In this document: in pieces, positions 14,676-27,553 of the stretch
How positions within the stretch are numbered: position 1 is the stretch's first letter
Layout: each line of letters opens with the position of its first letter
NCBI RefSeq assembly: GCF_964199755.1
Contig: NC_133930.1
Location: forward strand, 55,643,962 to 55,707,961
Length of the DNA: 64,000 nucleotides
Source of the DNA: Larus michahellis
Taxonomy: Eukaryota; Chordata; Aves; Charadriiformes; Laridae
Direction of reading: 5' to 3'
Program-made: the position numbers and the translations under genes
Notes under the pieces: model-generated
The model's database searches: none
What the model was told of the DNA's origin: nothing
What the model saw: only the letters and a program-made list of their open reading frames with translations

Positions 14676-14784
14676 CCATTTCTGAAGGCTTGTTTTCTTC
14701 CAAGCCAAATAAAAATTCATATTTGGCCTTGGCAACAGTCTGGGCATGAGCCGATACATCATTATCCCACACAAGTGCTTCTGC
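14676..14784 (-). CDS. 109-nt coding exon of the unidentified - strand gene
   Basis: On the - strand, an acceptor (TTTTTCTGACTCTACAG) precedes the exon and the donor GTAAGTGC follows it. It is 36 codons plus one base. The chosen frame (phase 0 in, phase 1 out) reads AEALVWDNDVSAHAQ, then TVAKAKYEFLFG, and joins the next exon at 1-690 without a stop. A second frame is open inside the exon but meets a TAG about 50 bases into the next exon, and the third has an in-exon TAA, so the frame is decided by the splice. The KAKYEFLFG segment looks like a short conserved motif, but I cannot name its family. Confidence is high that this is a real exon, and low on what it encodes. Confidence 0.78.
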
Positions 14785-15099
14785 CTGTAGAGTCAGAAAA
14801 ACAAAGTTATCTACCTTTTAGTGAAAAAACAGCAGCAGGAACACGAAATCCCTCCAGGTGGGCTGTCAGGTAGGATTTTCAGAGTGTTCGTTTAACTCTG
14901 TCATCACCAAGATCAACCAGAACAGACACAGGCTAACTCAGAGTGCTTTTGAAGAGCTCACCTTTCTGTCTTCGAACCCAAGCGTTTCAGTATTAAGCAA
15001 TGATGTTGGAGCACCCAACCCCTCACATCTTTAGCTGGCTTACCCCACCGCAAGGGCAGCAGCACTGGGCAACCATCTCAGTAATACCAGTTAGGGTTA

Positions 15100-15430
15100 A
15101 AAATGCCTAGGGAACAGTATGAGAAATAGCAAATTTGGGTACGGATGTCACAAAACTGGGACCCATGGGAAAACCGTACATGGGGCAAGCTGTTTCTCTG
15201 GGAGGATACTGGGCCAGAGAAAAGGAGAAGCAAAGGCTACCACAAGGATGATCAAAAATGGGGGAAAAAGATATTAAGGCATGCAAACGTGTGGTGAGTG
15301 CTGTTTGAAGGTCCCTGTTGGGCAGGCCACACCTGACCACCGCTGTCTAGAACTGGACAATAGCCCAACCTGTTTTTATGACTGTACCACACAAGCCAAA
15401 CCTTCTGTGTCCAGGAGATGGGGAGGGGGC
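15100..15430 (+). repeat. Unclassified dispersed repeat, copy A
   Basis: This stretch aligns by eye, in the same orientation, with 31000-31330. Shared blocks are a TTTGGGTACG-type block (near 15133 here, 31013 there), AAAACTGGGACCCA (about 15151 and 31033), a TGTTT-CT-GGAG block, and a second homologous zone about 200-230 bp further on with a TACCAC...CAAACCT pattern (near 15384 and 31238). Divergence is moderate with small indels, which suggests an old interspersed element. I do not recognise the family. Orientation is arbitrary. Confidence 0.55.
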
Positions 15431-18400
15431 ACAGGTCCCCAGCTAGCAGGGGAGCACCTGGGGGTACAGATGGATGGACAGGCCGAGCATCCCGGTGCCA
15501 CACAGTAAAGGTTCAGTTTTTCAGAGGAGAGAAAGGCTGCAGGACTAAGATTAAAATTAGTTTTCTGAACAGGTGGGGACAAATGAAATCTCCGAGATAA
15601 AGCACACACCAGCAATAAACTGTAGCGCAAAAACTGTCTGCAATCAGCACTAAGTTTCTTCCCAGCTGAGCAAGACGGAGCCTGTAATTCTTCTGTCTGA
15701 AGTGACAGATGAAATAAATCATTAACTCTATAAATTCTTCAGTGACCTTTAAATTCATACCCTATGTTTGAGGCAGCCAGTTGTTAGGCATAGCAAGTCA
15801 TTGCATGGTTCACATTGGCAAAGGCCTTGGCTTACAAAAATACTCTTTAAAAAAAAGAAGCCAGATGGAACATTCTGCCCCCCAGGACAATAATAACTTT
15901 TATGCACTTCCACCAAATACCTTAGGGTAAGCATCAGCTACAAACAGAAATTCAAAGTACAGGAGACACATAATTCAAAGGAACACATGGTCAAGGCTCT
16001 TTAATCAGAGATGGATGTAATCACAAATCCATACATTCCTCTATGGCCAGCTCTCCAGCAATTATAGTTTCTTCCAAGAGCATATTGACAAATAACTATC
16101 TTGCCCCATGCCCTAGAACTGTTTTGCTTCAGGTTTTCTTGGCCTTTCACCCCCATTCCTTCTGCCACCTTTCTGCACTGCACCAGCTCTGCAGGATTTA
16201 CTCCAACAGACCACTGCAATGGTAGTAAAGTGGGCAGTAGATCTTCTGCGGGGGTCTTGGATATATTTATTTGCCATTCACTGGTCCAGCTATTCATGAC
16301 CAGGGCTCCAATGGGCACTTTGATGGACCTGCTAACACTAGCCTACCAAATACGTAGGGAAAAATGTGATGAAGGACTTTCTAGCACAAAGATGACTACC
16401 ATGAGCATGATGAAATGAGCTTGGAAGAAGCCTCCCTGTCTCCCCTGCTTTTACAGGTCATTTGCAGGAAGTGGGGCAGGAAGGTCTAGAAGGGGAACAG
16501 CTGGACCCAGGGCACACAGGAGGCGGCTCTCTGTCTGCAATAGCCTGGACAGGAATAGCTTACGGGGACAGACAAAATGTCAGCCTACATAGATGAATGC
16601 AAAGGAAGGGAAAGCTAAACAACTAGCTGGTGCCAAATCCCACTCACAGATGAATGAAATGGAAAATAAAGTGGATAGAGCAGTCTAGTTCCTGAGCAGT
16701 CAGAAATTTCTGATCTACACACCTCCAGGACACAGCATGTCCGTCCCTCAGCCCTCCTCTTTGAGGCTTCACAGACATCCGCTGCACTGAGCTTCCCTGC
16801 CCACAAGCACACTTTCCAAAGGTCTATATTTGCCTGTACCTTACTGTAAAGCAATGAAGAACAGTCCAGTTTCCAACACTTTCAGTATCATCCAGTTACA
16901 GGCAGAAATTAGTGGTTAAATTAATGGTTTTTCAGTGTACAAGGCAGCATTTATCACAGTTTGGTGTCTAAGCAGAGACTGCAAGACCTTTGTCTTGGCG
17001 TCTGAAAGGGATAACTTGATTTTCAGAAGTGCTCAGCACTACTGATGAGAATTACAGATACTGGCATGCATGGGAACACTGAACCTAACATCTATTTAGG
17101 TTGTCAGAGCACTATAAGGATGTGTAAAGGTAAAGCAGTTCAGAGCCTCCAGATCCAGGCTCAAGGATAAGTTTATGATATTTCATCCAAACAAGATATA
17201 TTAAAAAGAGAAAGCAAGAGGGGAAGAGAAGGAGGATGCTTATGCGGTCAGAGCTGGCTTTTAAGACTGTTGCTTTACTGTTGTCATTCCTTAGAGACCG
17301 AAAAAACACCCAGGGGGAAAAAAAAAAAAAAACACAACACAAAAACCCACAAAAACCAGAAAATCGAGAGAGAACATGTGCTCTCCTTTCCTTTTTTCAA
17401 CCTACCACTCACCAAAACCTTGCAGAAGTCATCATGCCCCGAAACCACGACCCCAGAAAAGGGCTGGACAAATATTCATGGTGCGTTCCAAGCTGCATTA
17501 GCAAGGATTAAATACAAGCAAGATTGGAAGGGATATAAAACTCCTGCTTAAGCCTTTTCCCTCAGCTCAAGGGCAAAGAAATCTGCATCCGGGTCAGCTC
17601 ATTTCATAATTGCTTCCTCAGAGGGCTTCAACCACCACCTTTGATGCATCTGGTGTTTGTCACTGCTGGAGAGGGTGATGCTCACTCAGAGCATCAATCC
17701 CCTTAAATCAGCCCAGCTGCCCAAACATTTCTCATGAGCCACATACACACTGTTTTTCAGGCCAGTTACGCTCTGGGCAGAGCAGCAGTGAGTTCCTGCC
17801 CATTCATTCACCACTCTTGCAGCACTTTCTGCCTGTTTGAACATGTCTGATCAAGCCTACTTCTCTAGGTCACAGTTCTTGGTTGGGAGCTGGGGAGGCT
17901 GCATTTGCCTTGGGTGAATTTTGTATAACATCCATGAGGCTGTGTTAGCTTAGACATGGCAGTCCTCACCCCTCAGACCTCCTGCCAACACACTGGACCA
18001 GGTTTTTTTGACCTCACACAAGGCATTGGCAAGGGTCAACAGAGGTCCCACCTCGCTGGGCTTTTGTCCCTTTCTGAGGGAGCAGAGATTGTTTAAGACA
18101 TGCCACAGTGCTTGTGGTGGTTTCAGGATGGCACGGGAAACAAAGCTGCTGAATCCGTGTCTCAGCACTGAACTGAAGAGCAGTATGATGCTAAGACCTC
18201 ACAGATCCTGCTCCTACAGTGGGAGCTGCCAAGGACAGATAAGTCAACCCAGCATGAAGCATGCACACTGCATCTGCTCCGCTCTTCTGGCCGAACATGC
18301 AGACTGGAGCAGAGGATCAGTAGCTGCAAGGAGAAATCATTGCCACAATTCACCCCGAGAGGTGGCTTTAGGCAGACCCCTGATGAGAGCTGGCTGCTGC

Positions 18401-18635
18401 CTTTCCTGAAGCACAATGTCTCTCTCTGGATGAATTTGATTTCAAGTCTAGTCATGAGTTCCCCTCAAACTGTCCCCCAAAATTCCCAGTGGTTTTTAGA
18501 GAAGCATAGAGAGTCATCCAAGCCTGAAAAAAATCCTTCTCCTTCCTCCATGGCAGGAAAGCACCAAAGCATCCTCTTTTGAATTTAATGGAAGTTCTGG
18601 CCGGGGCCTTTTTGGGGACAGTTTTCTTCTTGGTG

Positions 18636-18666
18636 TTTGTTTTTGTTTTGTTTTGTTTTGTTTTTT
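18636..18666. repeat. (TTTTG)n simple repeat
   Basis: Imperfect tandem run of TTTTG units in intron 1 of the - strand gene. Confidence 0.85.
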
Positions 18667-20399
18667 AAAGAGAGCATTAATTGAGGAATATGAAAGTCAT
18701 CTTCTCTTACCACCATTTGCAGCTGAGGCAAGAGGAGAGCTGGGCTCCATCTCTGTGGGTCTTAGCGAAGGGGATGACACTGTCCACAGCTGCTGGGAGA
18801 AGGACTGCATCAGTCTGAGCACAAAGAGCTTACGAGAACCCATGCCTTCTGAAGCATTCACACTTAAGGTCATGTGTTTTCTCTGAAAACGTCTAATAAG
18901 GAGGAAGTGTTCAAAGGAGCAGATAATTCACTGGCAAATGTCAGTCTGGAGCTTCTCAGACCCCCTGAGAGGACAGATGCTGTTAGACAGACTGACTGCT
19001 CACAAGGGACCTGTGAAAATGGTGCTTGGGAAAAAGCAGAATGGGATGGGTGCCCAAGTTTGAGCCTTCAGGGAGCAAGAGTCAGCCGAAAGGCTGGACA
19101 GCAGGAGACCAGTCATATTAAAGGAAAACATCACCAGGAAGGGGTCTAAGGATTTTTCACAAAGGGCCATGAGCCAGGACAGAGAGGTCAAAGCATCCTC
19201 AGGGGGACCCCTGAGAGCTTTCTTAATAAAACCCAGCCACTCTACCCCCAGAAAGAAATATTACTCCAATTCTTACTGGAAAACCTGGAGGGAACTGGCA
19301 AGTTGGGGTGGGGGTCTCCACAGCTAAGCCATACCATGAGGCAGCCTCAGGGGAGGCCCAGTTTCACACACTTTTGCATGTGCACAGCTCCTTTTCCCAG
19401 AGCTGACCACCTTCCCCCCTCAGCTGCGCAGCTGATGGGTGCCAGCTCCCTGCCAGCAGGCAACAGCCCCTCCACCGGCAGCACAGCGCTTGCTGGAGGC
19501 TTCACAGAGGCTAGTGGGCAGATGCCACAGTGGCCGCAACGGAGCTCTCAGGGCTACTACAAGGAAGCAAGAAAAAGCTGCTGCAGGATGCCTGTAAAGC
19601 ACAGCCAGCTATGGAGGACTTCACAGACACACCTGGACTGTTTCTTATCCTAGTCTGTGCTTGCTCCATTCTCATTGCTTCACCAACGTCTCTCGCAGCA
19701 AAAAAGCCAAATGCCTCTCAGCAGACTATCATATACCCTGATACAGTGAGTTTATGGTCTCAGGAGGAGTTTAAACTTCTACCATCATCTTGTCTTCTAC
19801 CGGAGTTCCCCCAGAGACTGACAGAAATGTGGTAACTGGTAATGGAGCTAGCTTAAAAAAAAAAGGGGGGGGAAAGAAAAAAAAAAGAAAGGCAGGAATG
19901 ATGGATAGGTTTCCACAGATTTACAGTCTTCTCCAGCAAGTTCCCACCAGAGCAAAAGGACCATGTGAGTCAAGCTGCAACACCCTGGTCAAGTCCTTAT
20001 GGAGTCACGCATTGAGAGCTCTGCATCTGCTGTCACGGACGGACAACCCCCCCAACAGCGTGGCACAACTAGTGGCCAGCCCTTGTTTTTAAGCACTGTT
20101 ATCATTCCTATGTGGGCGTGAGCTTAGCAAGCCTCGCTGCTTTTGACACGTCGTACTAATTGTTCTGAAAAGACTATTTCTGTTGAGCTTTTCTTAAGTC
20201 ATTTTCCTAAGTAACAGGATGAAATGCAGAAAGCTGGAGTTAAAATAAATTTGTGAGCTGGTGAAAGCTAGTGCACCGACAGCACCGAGAAAGCAGAGAG
20301 TGCTGGTGCTCACAAAAAGACCACTAGCAAGGTCTGTAGTTTCTACTTCCATGTGACCCCATACGCCATGTTTGTGTTTTCCTCACACACACACCCCCA

Positions 20400-20530
20400 C
20401 GCTAATTAACATACATGTTTGCAATTATTAAATTAAAGCATTAGTCAAATATATTAAGACTCAAATTTGCATGGCTTAATCTCATCTGGAGCTGCCAAAA
20501 GTTAATGCTAGCAAAGGTTTTGGTAGAGAA
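20400..20530. other. Candidate conserved non-coding patch
   Basis: An A+T-rich intronic stretch holding a perfect POU octamer ATTTGCAT (20465-20472), several TAAT-type homeodomain cores (GCTAATTAAC near 20400) and a CATCTG E-box (near 20485) within about 100 bp. The clustering is suggestive of an enhancer but not proof. No conservation data were available. Confidence 0.2.
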
Positions 20531-23500
20531 GAAATCTCAGCTTGCGTTTAATTCTTAACTATCAGGAGTTGCAGGGAGACGTGTAGAGAGCCAGAAGGTG
20601 GTGGAGGAAGGAAAGGCTCGGGTGAGGGCACTGCCTATAGCTGTTGTCCAGCAGAGAAGTTTGGATTATAGAAAGGGATAACGAAGTCAGCTGGGACTTT
20701 TCAGCTGAAGGAAGGAGGCAGCTGAGAGACACGTGGCACAGATGCATGCAGTCACAAGGGGTCCGAAAAAGGCAAAGAGCAACCAGTGATTCACCACCTC
20801 TTTTAATAAAACAGCCAAAGGACATCAAAAGAAGGTATTAGGAGTCAGCATCGCACCAAACAGGAGATGGTTCCTCGCACAGTTAGTAGTCAAAACCACA
20901 CACCTCCCTGCAAGCAATGTCATGGAAACTAAAATCCCATGGGAGCTGAAAAGGAAGGTGAAAAAGCTCAAGGGATACAAATCCACAACATACGTAGAAA
21001 TCACATCCTTCTGATGAAGCTCCAAGCTGAACTCTTCCCACACATGTGCTGACATTCACAAGCACATACATGCTCCTGGGCTAAACTGACCTTGGGTCCA
21101 AAGTGTGCAGCCAGACACTCTTACCTGCTCACCAGGGTTTGGCATGGCCCTGGATCAGGCAGACCTCAGGCTTGGTACCATCCAGCCAGCTCCACTCCTC
21201 AGTCCTCATCGCAAGGCGCCCTGCACCTTCACCCCAAGGATTCACCTAAAAGCACCGGGGCACTGCAGGCTTCCCATCCTGCTCCTAGTGCCGCGGGATG
21301 TGCTTACCAGGAGCAGCCTCCCAGGAAGCAGTCGGGCTGGAGAGAGCAAAACTGAAAGGGTGCAGATACCATCGGACCTGCTCTCCCCACTCAAAGGCAG
21401 ACTTCACAAAAGTTCAGTGTCTGATGAGAGGCTCAATTCAGAAACAAAGCAAAAGAGTTGCTGCTTAGAAAAAGGCACGGGAACAGTGACAGAAAACGGA
21501 TGCCTTAGCAGCAGTATCAAGCAGATGCAGGTAAAATTTGTTTTCAGTCTAGTCGTCCTGTTTTACACCTGCACTTGAGTTTTTCTCTCCTTAAAGAAAT
21601 GCTTGCTTTGTTGTTTGGTTGAAGTTGTTAGGAAGCAGTCAGCTGTTATACTGAATTAAATGCTTTTTATTATGCAAAGGCTGACACTGTCTGAGCTGTA
21701 ACTGCATGAATGTGAACAGCATATTAATTCAAAGTCTGTATGATTACACTTTACCTTCAAAGGTCACTCAGCATTTTCTATTTGCCAAGTCAGTGATTTT
21801 TGATGTGTGCTGTGTGGACCTCTGGATGTCGGTGCATTATTTCTAAGGTATGTGCAAGAATCGAAGCAAGCCAATTGAAAGGTAGGCTTCAGCTCACTGC
21901 ATGAACCATGTTCTTAGTTCTAAAACATAAAGATAGTAAAAAGATCCAAAACATTAAAAGCCACAGTGCAAGTATTTTTCCTGAGTTATGTCAAACAGCA
22001 TCGGGATGGGGGTCTGATTTAAGAAAAATGAACAAAGAAAGCATCTTTTATTCAGAGAATTCATGTACTAGACATCTTGCATTTACTTTTTTTGTTCAAT
22101 CTGTTCCAAGTATAATTAGCAAACTGACAGACTGCTTCTTTTCAGCAAGTAGTGCGCTTCCATCATCTTAAGGTAATTCAGATGGTGGAACAATGTTTAG
22201 ACAGGCTACAGGTCTGCCCCACATGGATTTCAACTCCACGGAAGCTAAAATTTGGAGATGCCTAAGTGCCTCATGAGCCTACCAGAAGTTACATCTGTAT
22301 CTTTAAGCAATTAAATTCTTTCCCAAAGCCAAGCCAACATCTGCTAAGACTTGAGAACTTGGAGAGCGCATCCTTTCCCATGTGCTGTATATTCTCTATG
22401 TACAGCTAAATAAGTGCTGGTTTTATGGATGGGAGTAAAGAAGGATGGGATATCAGGAGAGCTCATCTTCCTTTTTCACATCAATATTACAAACATAGTT
22501 TAAGATAGTATTCCAACATGATAAAAATATTCTTTGCACCTCAAGTTCAGGGAAGAGTAAAATAAAAAAACAAACAAACAAAAAAAACCCCATCCAAAAC
22601 CCAAACCACTCTACACAAGAACTACTGGAAGAATTTACATTTGCAAAGGTGTGAAAACCTGCATTTCCTGGGTGGCAAGGGCAAACTGTAGTGCTATAAC
22701 ACAGTGACAGAGCATGCAAAAAGAGGGATATATCTCCCTCTGACTTAGACGTAGCTCATTGACCCTGCATGAATATTTCATATCACATATTTAAATTAAT
22801 TTTACAGCTTTCACCTAAATTGTTCTTTCTGAATCTTTAATAGATTTAACGGAAGTTTTTCAGATCAGAAATTGACTGAAGTTTGATCTGGGACATCTCC
22901 CCAGCACAACTGAGGCAGAAGCTACAAGTCACACCAACAAATTTCACGTAAGCCTCCTGCTGTGCAAGCACTGGGGGACTGAAAAGATGCTGTTGCAAGA
23001 GCAGACCGCTTACTTGCTAAGCAAGTGCAAGTTAAGAGTGCCCACGCCAGCATCCTCAGTCAGCTGTGGCCCCACAAACAGACAGGAACCACCAGGCAGT
23101 TTCAGACACGGCAGGAAAGCAGAAGACACCAAAGGTGATACATCCCCCACAAGCAGCACAACATAGGCCAGCTGGCACTAGTGTCCCACTGTTGAGGAAG
23201 TCAATACTTCTTCTTTTTTCCTCATTAGGCCACAGCGAGTCCACAGACAAGAAAGCTGATGAAAACCAGAACTCACTGGTACTAGAATTTGTTTTCTCTT
23301 GAGAAAAGGGCTTTCCTGGTAAGGGTTCTTCCTTTAGTGCTGAAATGCAGCCATATCCCAGGCTTAAGCACATCTTGCCATCACATTTGGCATTTGTTCA
23401 GCCTGGGAGATGCTGTTATTACCCCAATGACACTTCCTGTTTGAAAACTGTTGTAAAAAAATAATGAGTACACTTTGGAGATAAGCCACCTCTTCCACTG

Positions 23501-26500
23501 TGCCATTTCACGCTCAGAAGAGAGAGCAAGACCCATTCATCACTTGTGCAAAAAGGGAGGCTTGCACTGCGTAATCTGTGCTGTTTGGGTTATTTTCTCA
23601 CTGCTCCCAAACTACTGTAGCACAGACTCAAGACAATGCCCTCTTATTCAGCCATTTCATCAGGTGTCCAAAAAATTCCTGTAGCTGTACCATGAAGCAC
23701 TTGGCAAGCATGATAGTGACCGGAGTGCTTCTGCCTTAGCAGCCCACCCTCAAAACCCAGCTCCAGCCTGGTCTCCTTAGGCTTAGTCCAGTGGTTGCGG
23801 CACTGAAAATCTTTTTGTATAGTTACCAAAGCAAGCCAGAGCAAACACCACGCACTTCCCACCAATGGAGTTGGTGGCTGAGGCACTAGGTGGAGGTGGA
23901 AATACAGAGCTCCCGCTTTGACTGACAGCTTGATCCCTGACGGACAGCTTGATCCAGTGCCCCAGCAGGTTTGTTTGCTTACAGCATCCAGGAAGTACAG
24001 TCAATCCAAGAGCAATTCAAGCTTCAAGGCCTAGATAATACCTGAGCTCCTCTGACTCCCAATTCAACCCTGTAGCAACCTAGCCTGCACCCAGAGGGCT
24101 AGCCTTCACTCCACCCCGCTTTTAAGCCCCATCCATGACCCGCTTTGCTCATCTCTTAATGCAGAGAATAAATGCTCGGATGCATTAGCATCCCAGGAGC
24201 CTGTGGTCTCTGACAAGAGCTGGCACAACAGCAAGGGACATCTCAAAGTAAGGAGGGGCTGTACTCAGAAAAAGCACCTGGAAACATACTGCAGAAGCGT
24301 ACTTCAAACAGTGCCATTACTGAGAGGAACAGGACACTTCCAGCTGGACTGAAAGTGTGGGGCAGGCACTTAGAGCTGGTCTCAAATAGCTTTTCCATCC
24401 CATGGAAGTGAACAATTTCTACGCCCCACCAACCTCACCTCAGTGCAAACAGAAAAAAGGGACTGGAAACAGCCTCTGTTACCATGGGTGCCAGAGGCAG
24501 GAATCCCTTCAAGAAGAGATTCAGATATTTAAGACACAAATTGCTCAAGACATAAACTTGTTCATCTGCAGCTCCACTTCTCCACATGGTGATAATCTGG
24601 AGGAGCTCTCTATCACACATCTCTCCTCCCAGACAAAATTCCAAAGAGAAGGACCCACACACAGTTTTACAACCCACTAGGATGTGATGAAACCCCTAGG
24701 CCAGAGAGTGGGTCTGGGTGGGAGAGACAGAGACTCTCTGCTCCGCCAGACGCTGCTTTCCATTAGGAACCAGCTGCAAGGAAACATCCCTTGATGGAGA
24801 ACAGGTGGCATGTGCTGCTGAGCACAGGGATGCCGCTCCCAACTCTTCTGGCCGAGCCCACAAACCTTGCACCTCTAGCAGCTGCTGCACCCTGGCACCC
24901 ACGTCGCAGAGCTGACATGGAGGGGGATACTCTGGATGGTGGCTGACTGTCCCGACCTTTGAGTTTTGGCAGCAGTTCACAGGTTTGCCAAAGCTCAGCT
25001 GGAGCACAGCAGCTTGGCAGATGGCTCTCCAGTACCCTGGGGACCCACCTGATCTTACTCTCCAGGTGCTGTTCCCTCCCTCCCTTGTGCTCCCTTCCCT
25101 CAGCGACTACATTGTACTACCTCTAAATTATCTTTAAATCAGTACCCAGCAGTACCCCAGACTCTTGCTCTCTCTCAGGACCCTTACAACTAAACTGAGG
25201 AACCCTGCAAAGAAACACATGCAACACCTCAGAAAAAAAACACCCTGGCACCCAGGTCTGCCAGCCTGTCCCTCCATGGAGCAGAGATTGTTTCAAGCAA
25301 TCAGTTCTATTGCATGCTCAACGACAGTTTATCAGCTGTGCCCAAAACATCCTTCCTCTTGACAGCAGCGTGCGGAGTGTGACTTGTGCTGCCCCCACCA
25401 CCAGCCCCAAGGCTGAAGCTCCCAGCACTTGGCTCAGAGTACACCCACAGAAACAACCACTTGTCTGCAGAGATGCTCCGTGGCACTGGTCCACAGTAGT
25501 CCCGCAGACAGACTGCCGCTTCATCCCACAGGAATCAAACCCCAAACCATCTCTTAAATCAAAGCTGCAAAAATAACTGCCAAACTTTCCTGCTATGATG
25601 GGCAAGAATAGAAAGGTCCATTTTGGGGGGGGAGACAGGGAGGGGAAACACTCTGAATGACATCCAGGTCTCAGCTATACAACTTCACAACAGCAAAGAA
25701 ATGATTGCTGAAAGAAAACCCATGAGCGTGTTCCTTAGGATCCTCACTGCTCTTTTCCTTCTCAATTTGATGTCACAGAAATGGCAACAGTAAATCAGAT
25801 AATGTGCTCAAGCACCAATAACACCCCTTTCACACAGGTAAGTTGTGCAAGAATTTTCTTTTTGTATCAGGGAGTCCTAAGTTTTTTCTTGTATCGAGTT
25901 TTGAAGAGAACCACGTGTAAGTTTCTTGGAATTGTTTTAGCAGGACTACCACAAAGGATTTTCTTACAGTCTTTTCTGCAATGAACCAAGGCTGTAACTG
26001 AAGGGGAGCACAGGGAAGGTAGTTTAACCTCACCTTCTCTCCCTCCAAAGACGTACCCCAAAACCAACGTCTCTATAGCCAAACTCTCAGTCTGTGTAAA
26101 TCAACAGAGCCAGGTCAGAGTCACAGCTAGCGTTAAACTGGTAACATCTGCTGAAACACATCAACTGAGGATGTGACTGATGAAAAAGCATTTGGAGTAG
26201 AAAGAGGTTTCTTTCTGCTAGCTAAACCAGAAAGGCTTAGATGATTCTCAGCAGCCTATTACAATTGCTTTAAACAGTGAGTGTGCAACCACCAGTTTCA
26301 TTAGAAATATTGCATTTGACTTTCTGTTTTAATGGCCCTACGCACAGACAGCATTAAAGCATGACTGAAGCTGCGAAAGCAGCAGTAATTGCAGTTGCCT
26401 ATTACACACCCAAATCGCTTCAATAACACATAGATGTGCTTGGCCTGACAAAGTACTAACTGGCACCCCGTGGGAGCCAGGTAATTGTTGTTTATGGCAT

Positions 26501-27020
26501 GGAAATATTGCGTCTATATGGGAAGCTGGCATCTTTGGTGAGTTTGTGTGAAGTTCAAGCTCATTACAACTCTATGTTTACGTTCCCATTGAGAAGCATA
26601 GCTGCAGTCCCTAGTAGCAAGGATGAAGATAACACCACAATTGCACAGGAGCGTCCCTGTGTTCATTTAATGTTCTAAAACTGTACACTTTTGGTAAAGT
26701 CACCTCAGCCCCACTCCTCCGCAGAAAGCGCAAGGCTACTACTCAGCCAAAGACTCTTAACTTTTTCACAACACCTCATTTAATTGGAGAATTTGATATG
26801 ATTAAGAGAGTTTGTCAGTGCAGCAACAGTGCTCATTTGTTACACAGACAAGTCAGATGAACACAGAAGTAAAACCAACTGTCCAAGATGCAGGTTGAGG
26901 GTCCCAGCCCTGGGGTGGGGGTCCCAGTGCAGCCTCCCTGGTGCAGTTGATGTCTCCAGGGATCTAGCAGTAATGGGGGCAGATGCGGGCTCTGAGCTTT
27001 TTTTTCCCTTAGGGAAGTGT

Positions 27021-27436
27021 GAAAAGGGGGGGGGGGGAAAGGGAAAGAGAAAAAAGAGAAAGGAAGAGAAGAGAAAGGAAGAGAAGAGAAAGGAAGAGAA
27101 GAGAAAGGAAGAGAAGAGAAAGGAAGAGAAGAGAAGAGAAGAGAAGAGAAGAGAAGAGAAGAGAAGAGAAGAGAAAGAGAAGAGAAAGAGAAGAGAAAGA
27201 GAAGAGAAAGAGAAGAGAAAGAGAAGAGAAAGAGAAGAGAAAGAGAAGACATGAAAGAGGAAAAGGGAAAAAAGTCAAAGAGAGAAGGAAAAGGGAAAAG
27301 AGAAGAAGGAAAAGGAAAACAAAAAGGAAATGTAAATAAAGAAAAAGAAAGGAAAAAGAAACGTAGAAGAAAAGAACAGAGAAGAAAAAAGAGAAGGAAA
27401 GGGGAAAAAAAGGTAAAAGTAAATGAAAGGAAGAAA
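27021..27436 (+). repeat. Polypurine tract with 15-, 5- and 11-bp tandem sub-arrays
   Basis: The + strand is pure A/G for 229 bases (27021-27249) and purine-rich to about 27436. It starts with a 12-G run (27026-27037). It then has five copies of a 15-bp unit (AGGAAGAGAAGAGAA, 27061-27135), a GAGAA pentamer array, and about seven copies of an 11-bp unit (GAAAGAGAAGA, about 27172-27249). It starts only about 50 bp inside intron 1 of the - strand gene, so the pre-mRNA would carry a long polypyrimidine tract just after the first donor. Such mirror-like purine runs can form triplex DNA. Confidence 0.9.
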
Positions 27437-27489
27437 GTGCCCCCGGCTGCGCGCACCCCCCGCACCGCAGGGCACACGCCGCCCCTTAC

Positions 27490-27510
27490 CGCACCGCCGG
27501 CTCCTTCCAT
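27490..27510 (-). CDS. Candidate first coding exon of the unidentified - strand gene
   Basis: On the - strand, an ATG in strong context (G at -3 and +4; ATG at 27510-27508) opens MEGAGGA and is followed at once by a consensus donor, GCG|GTAAGG. The break is phase 0, exactly what the 109-nt exon at 14676-14784 needs, and the exon lies in a CpG island. Joined, the three exons give at least 273 codons with no stop. A second ATG 7 nt upstream (27517-27515), in another frame, would end at a TAA inside the 109-nt exon (14764-14762). This exon is an inference from position, context, donor and phase; intervening exons may exist. Confidence 0.5.
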
Positions 27511-27553
27511 CTCCCATCGCCGGCCGTGGCGGATCGCAGCCGCCCTCCCGCCA

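Larger units (their letters stand above)
14785..27489 (-). other. Intron 1 of the unidentified - strand gene
   Basis: This is the 12.7-kb interval between the candidate first exon and the 109-nt exon. It contains copy A of an unclassified dispersed repeat (about 15100-15430), a (TTTTG)n tract (18636-18666), an A/C-rich tract near 22560-22590, an A+T-rich patch with an octamer motif (20400-20530), and the large purine tract at 27021-27436. No additional exon was identified. Confidence 0.5.

Noticed and set aside
14238-14774. 178-codon - strand frame over the 109-nt exon
   Set aside because: It reads the wrong frame of the real exon and continues through the donor into the intron; after splicing this frame meets a stop.
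16001-16318. 105-codon - strand frame with retroelement-like feel
   Set aside because: No catalytic motif or repeat boundary could be pointed to.
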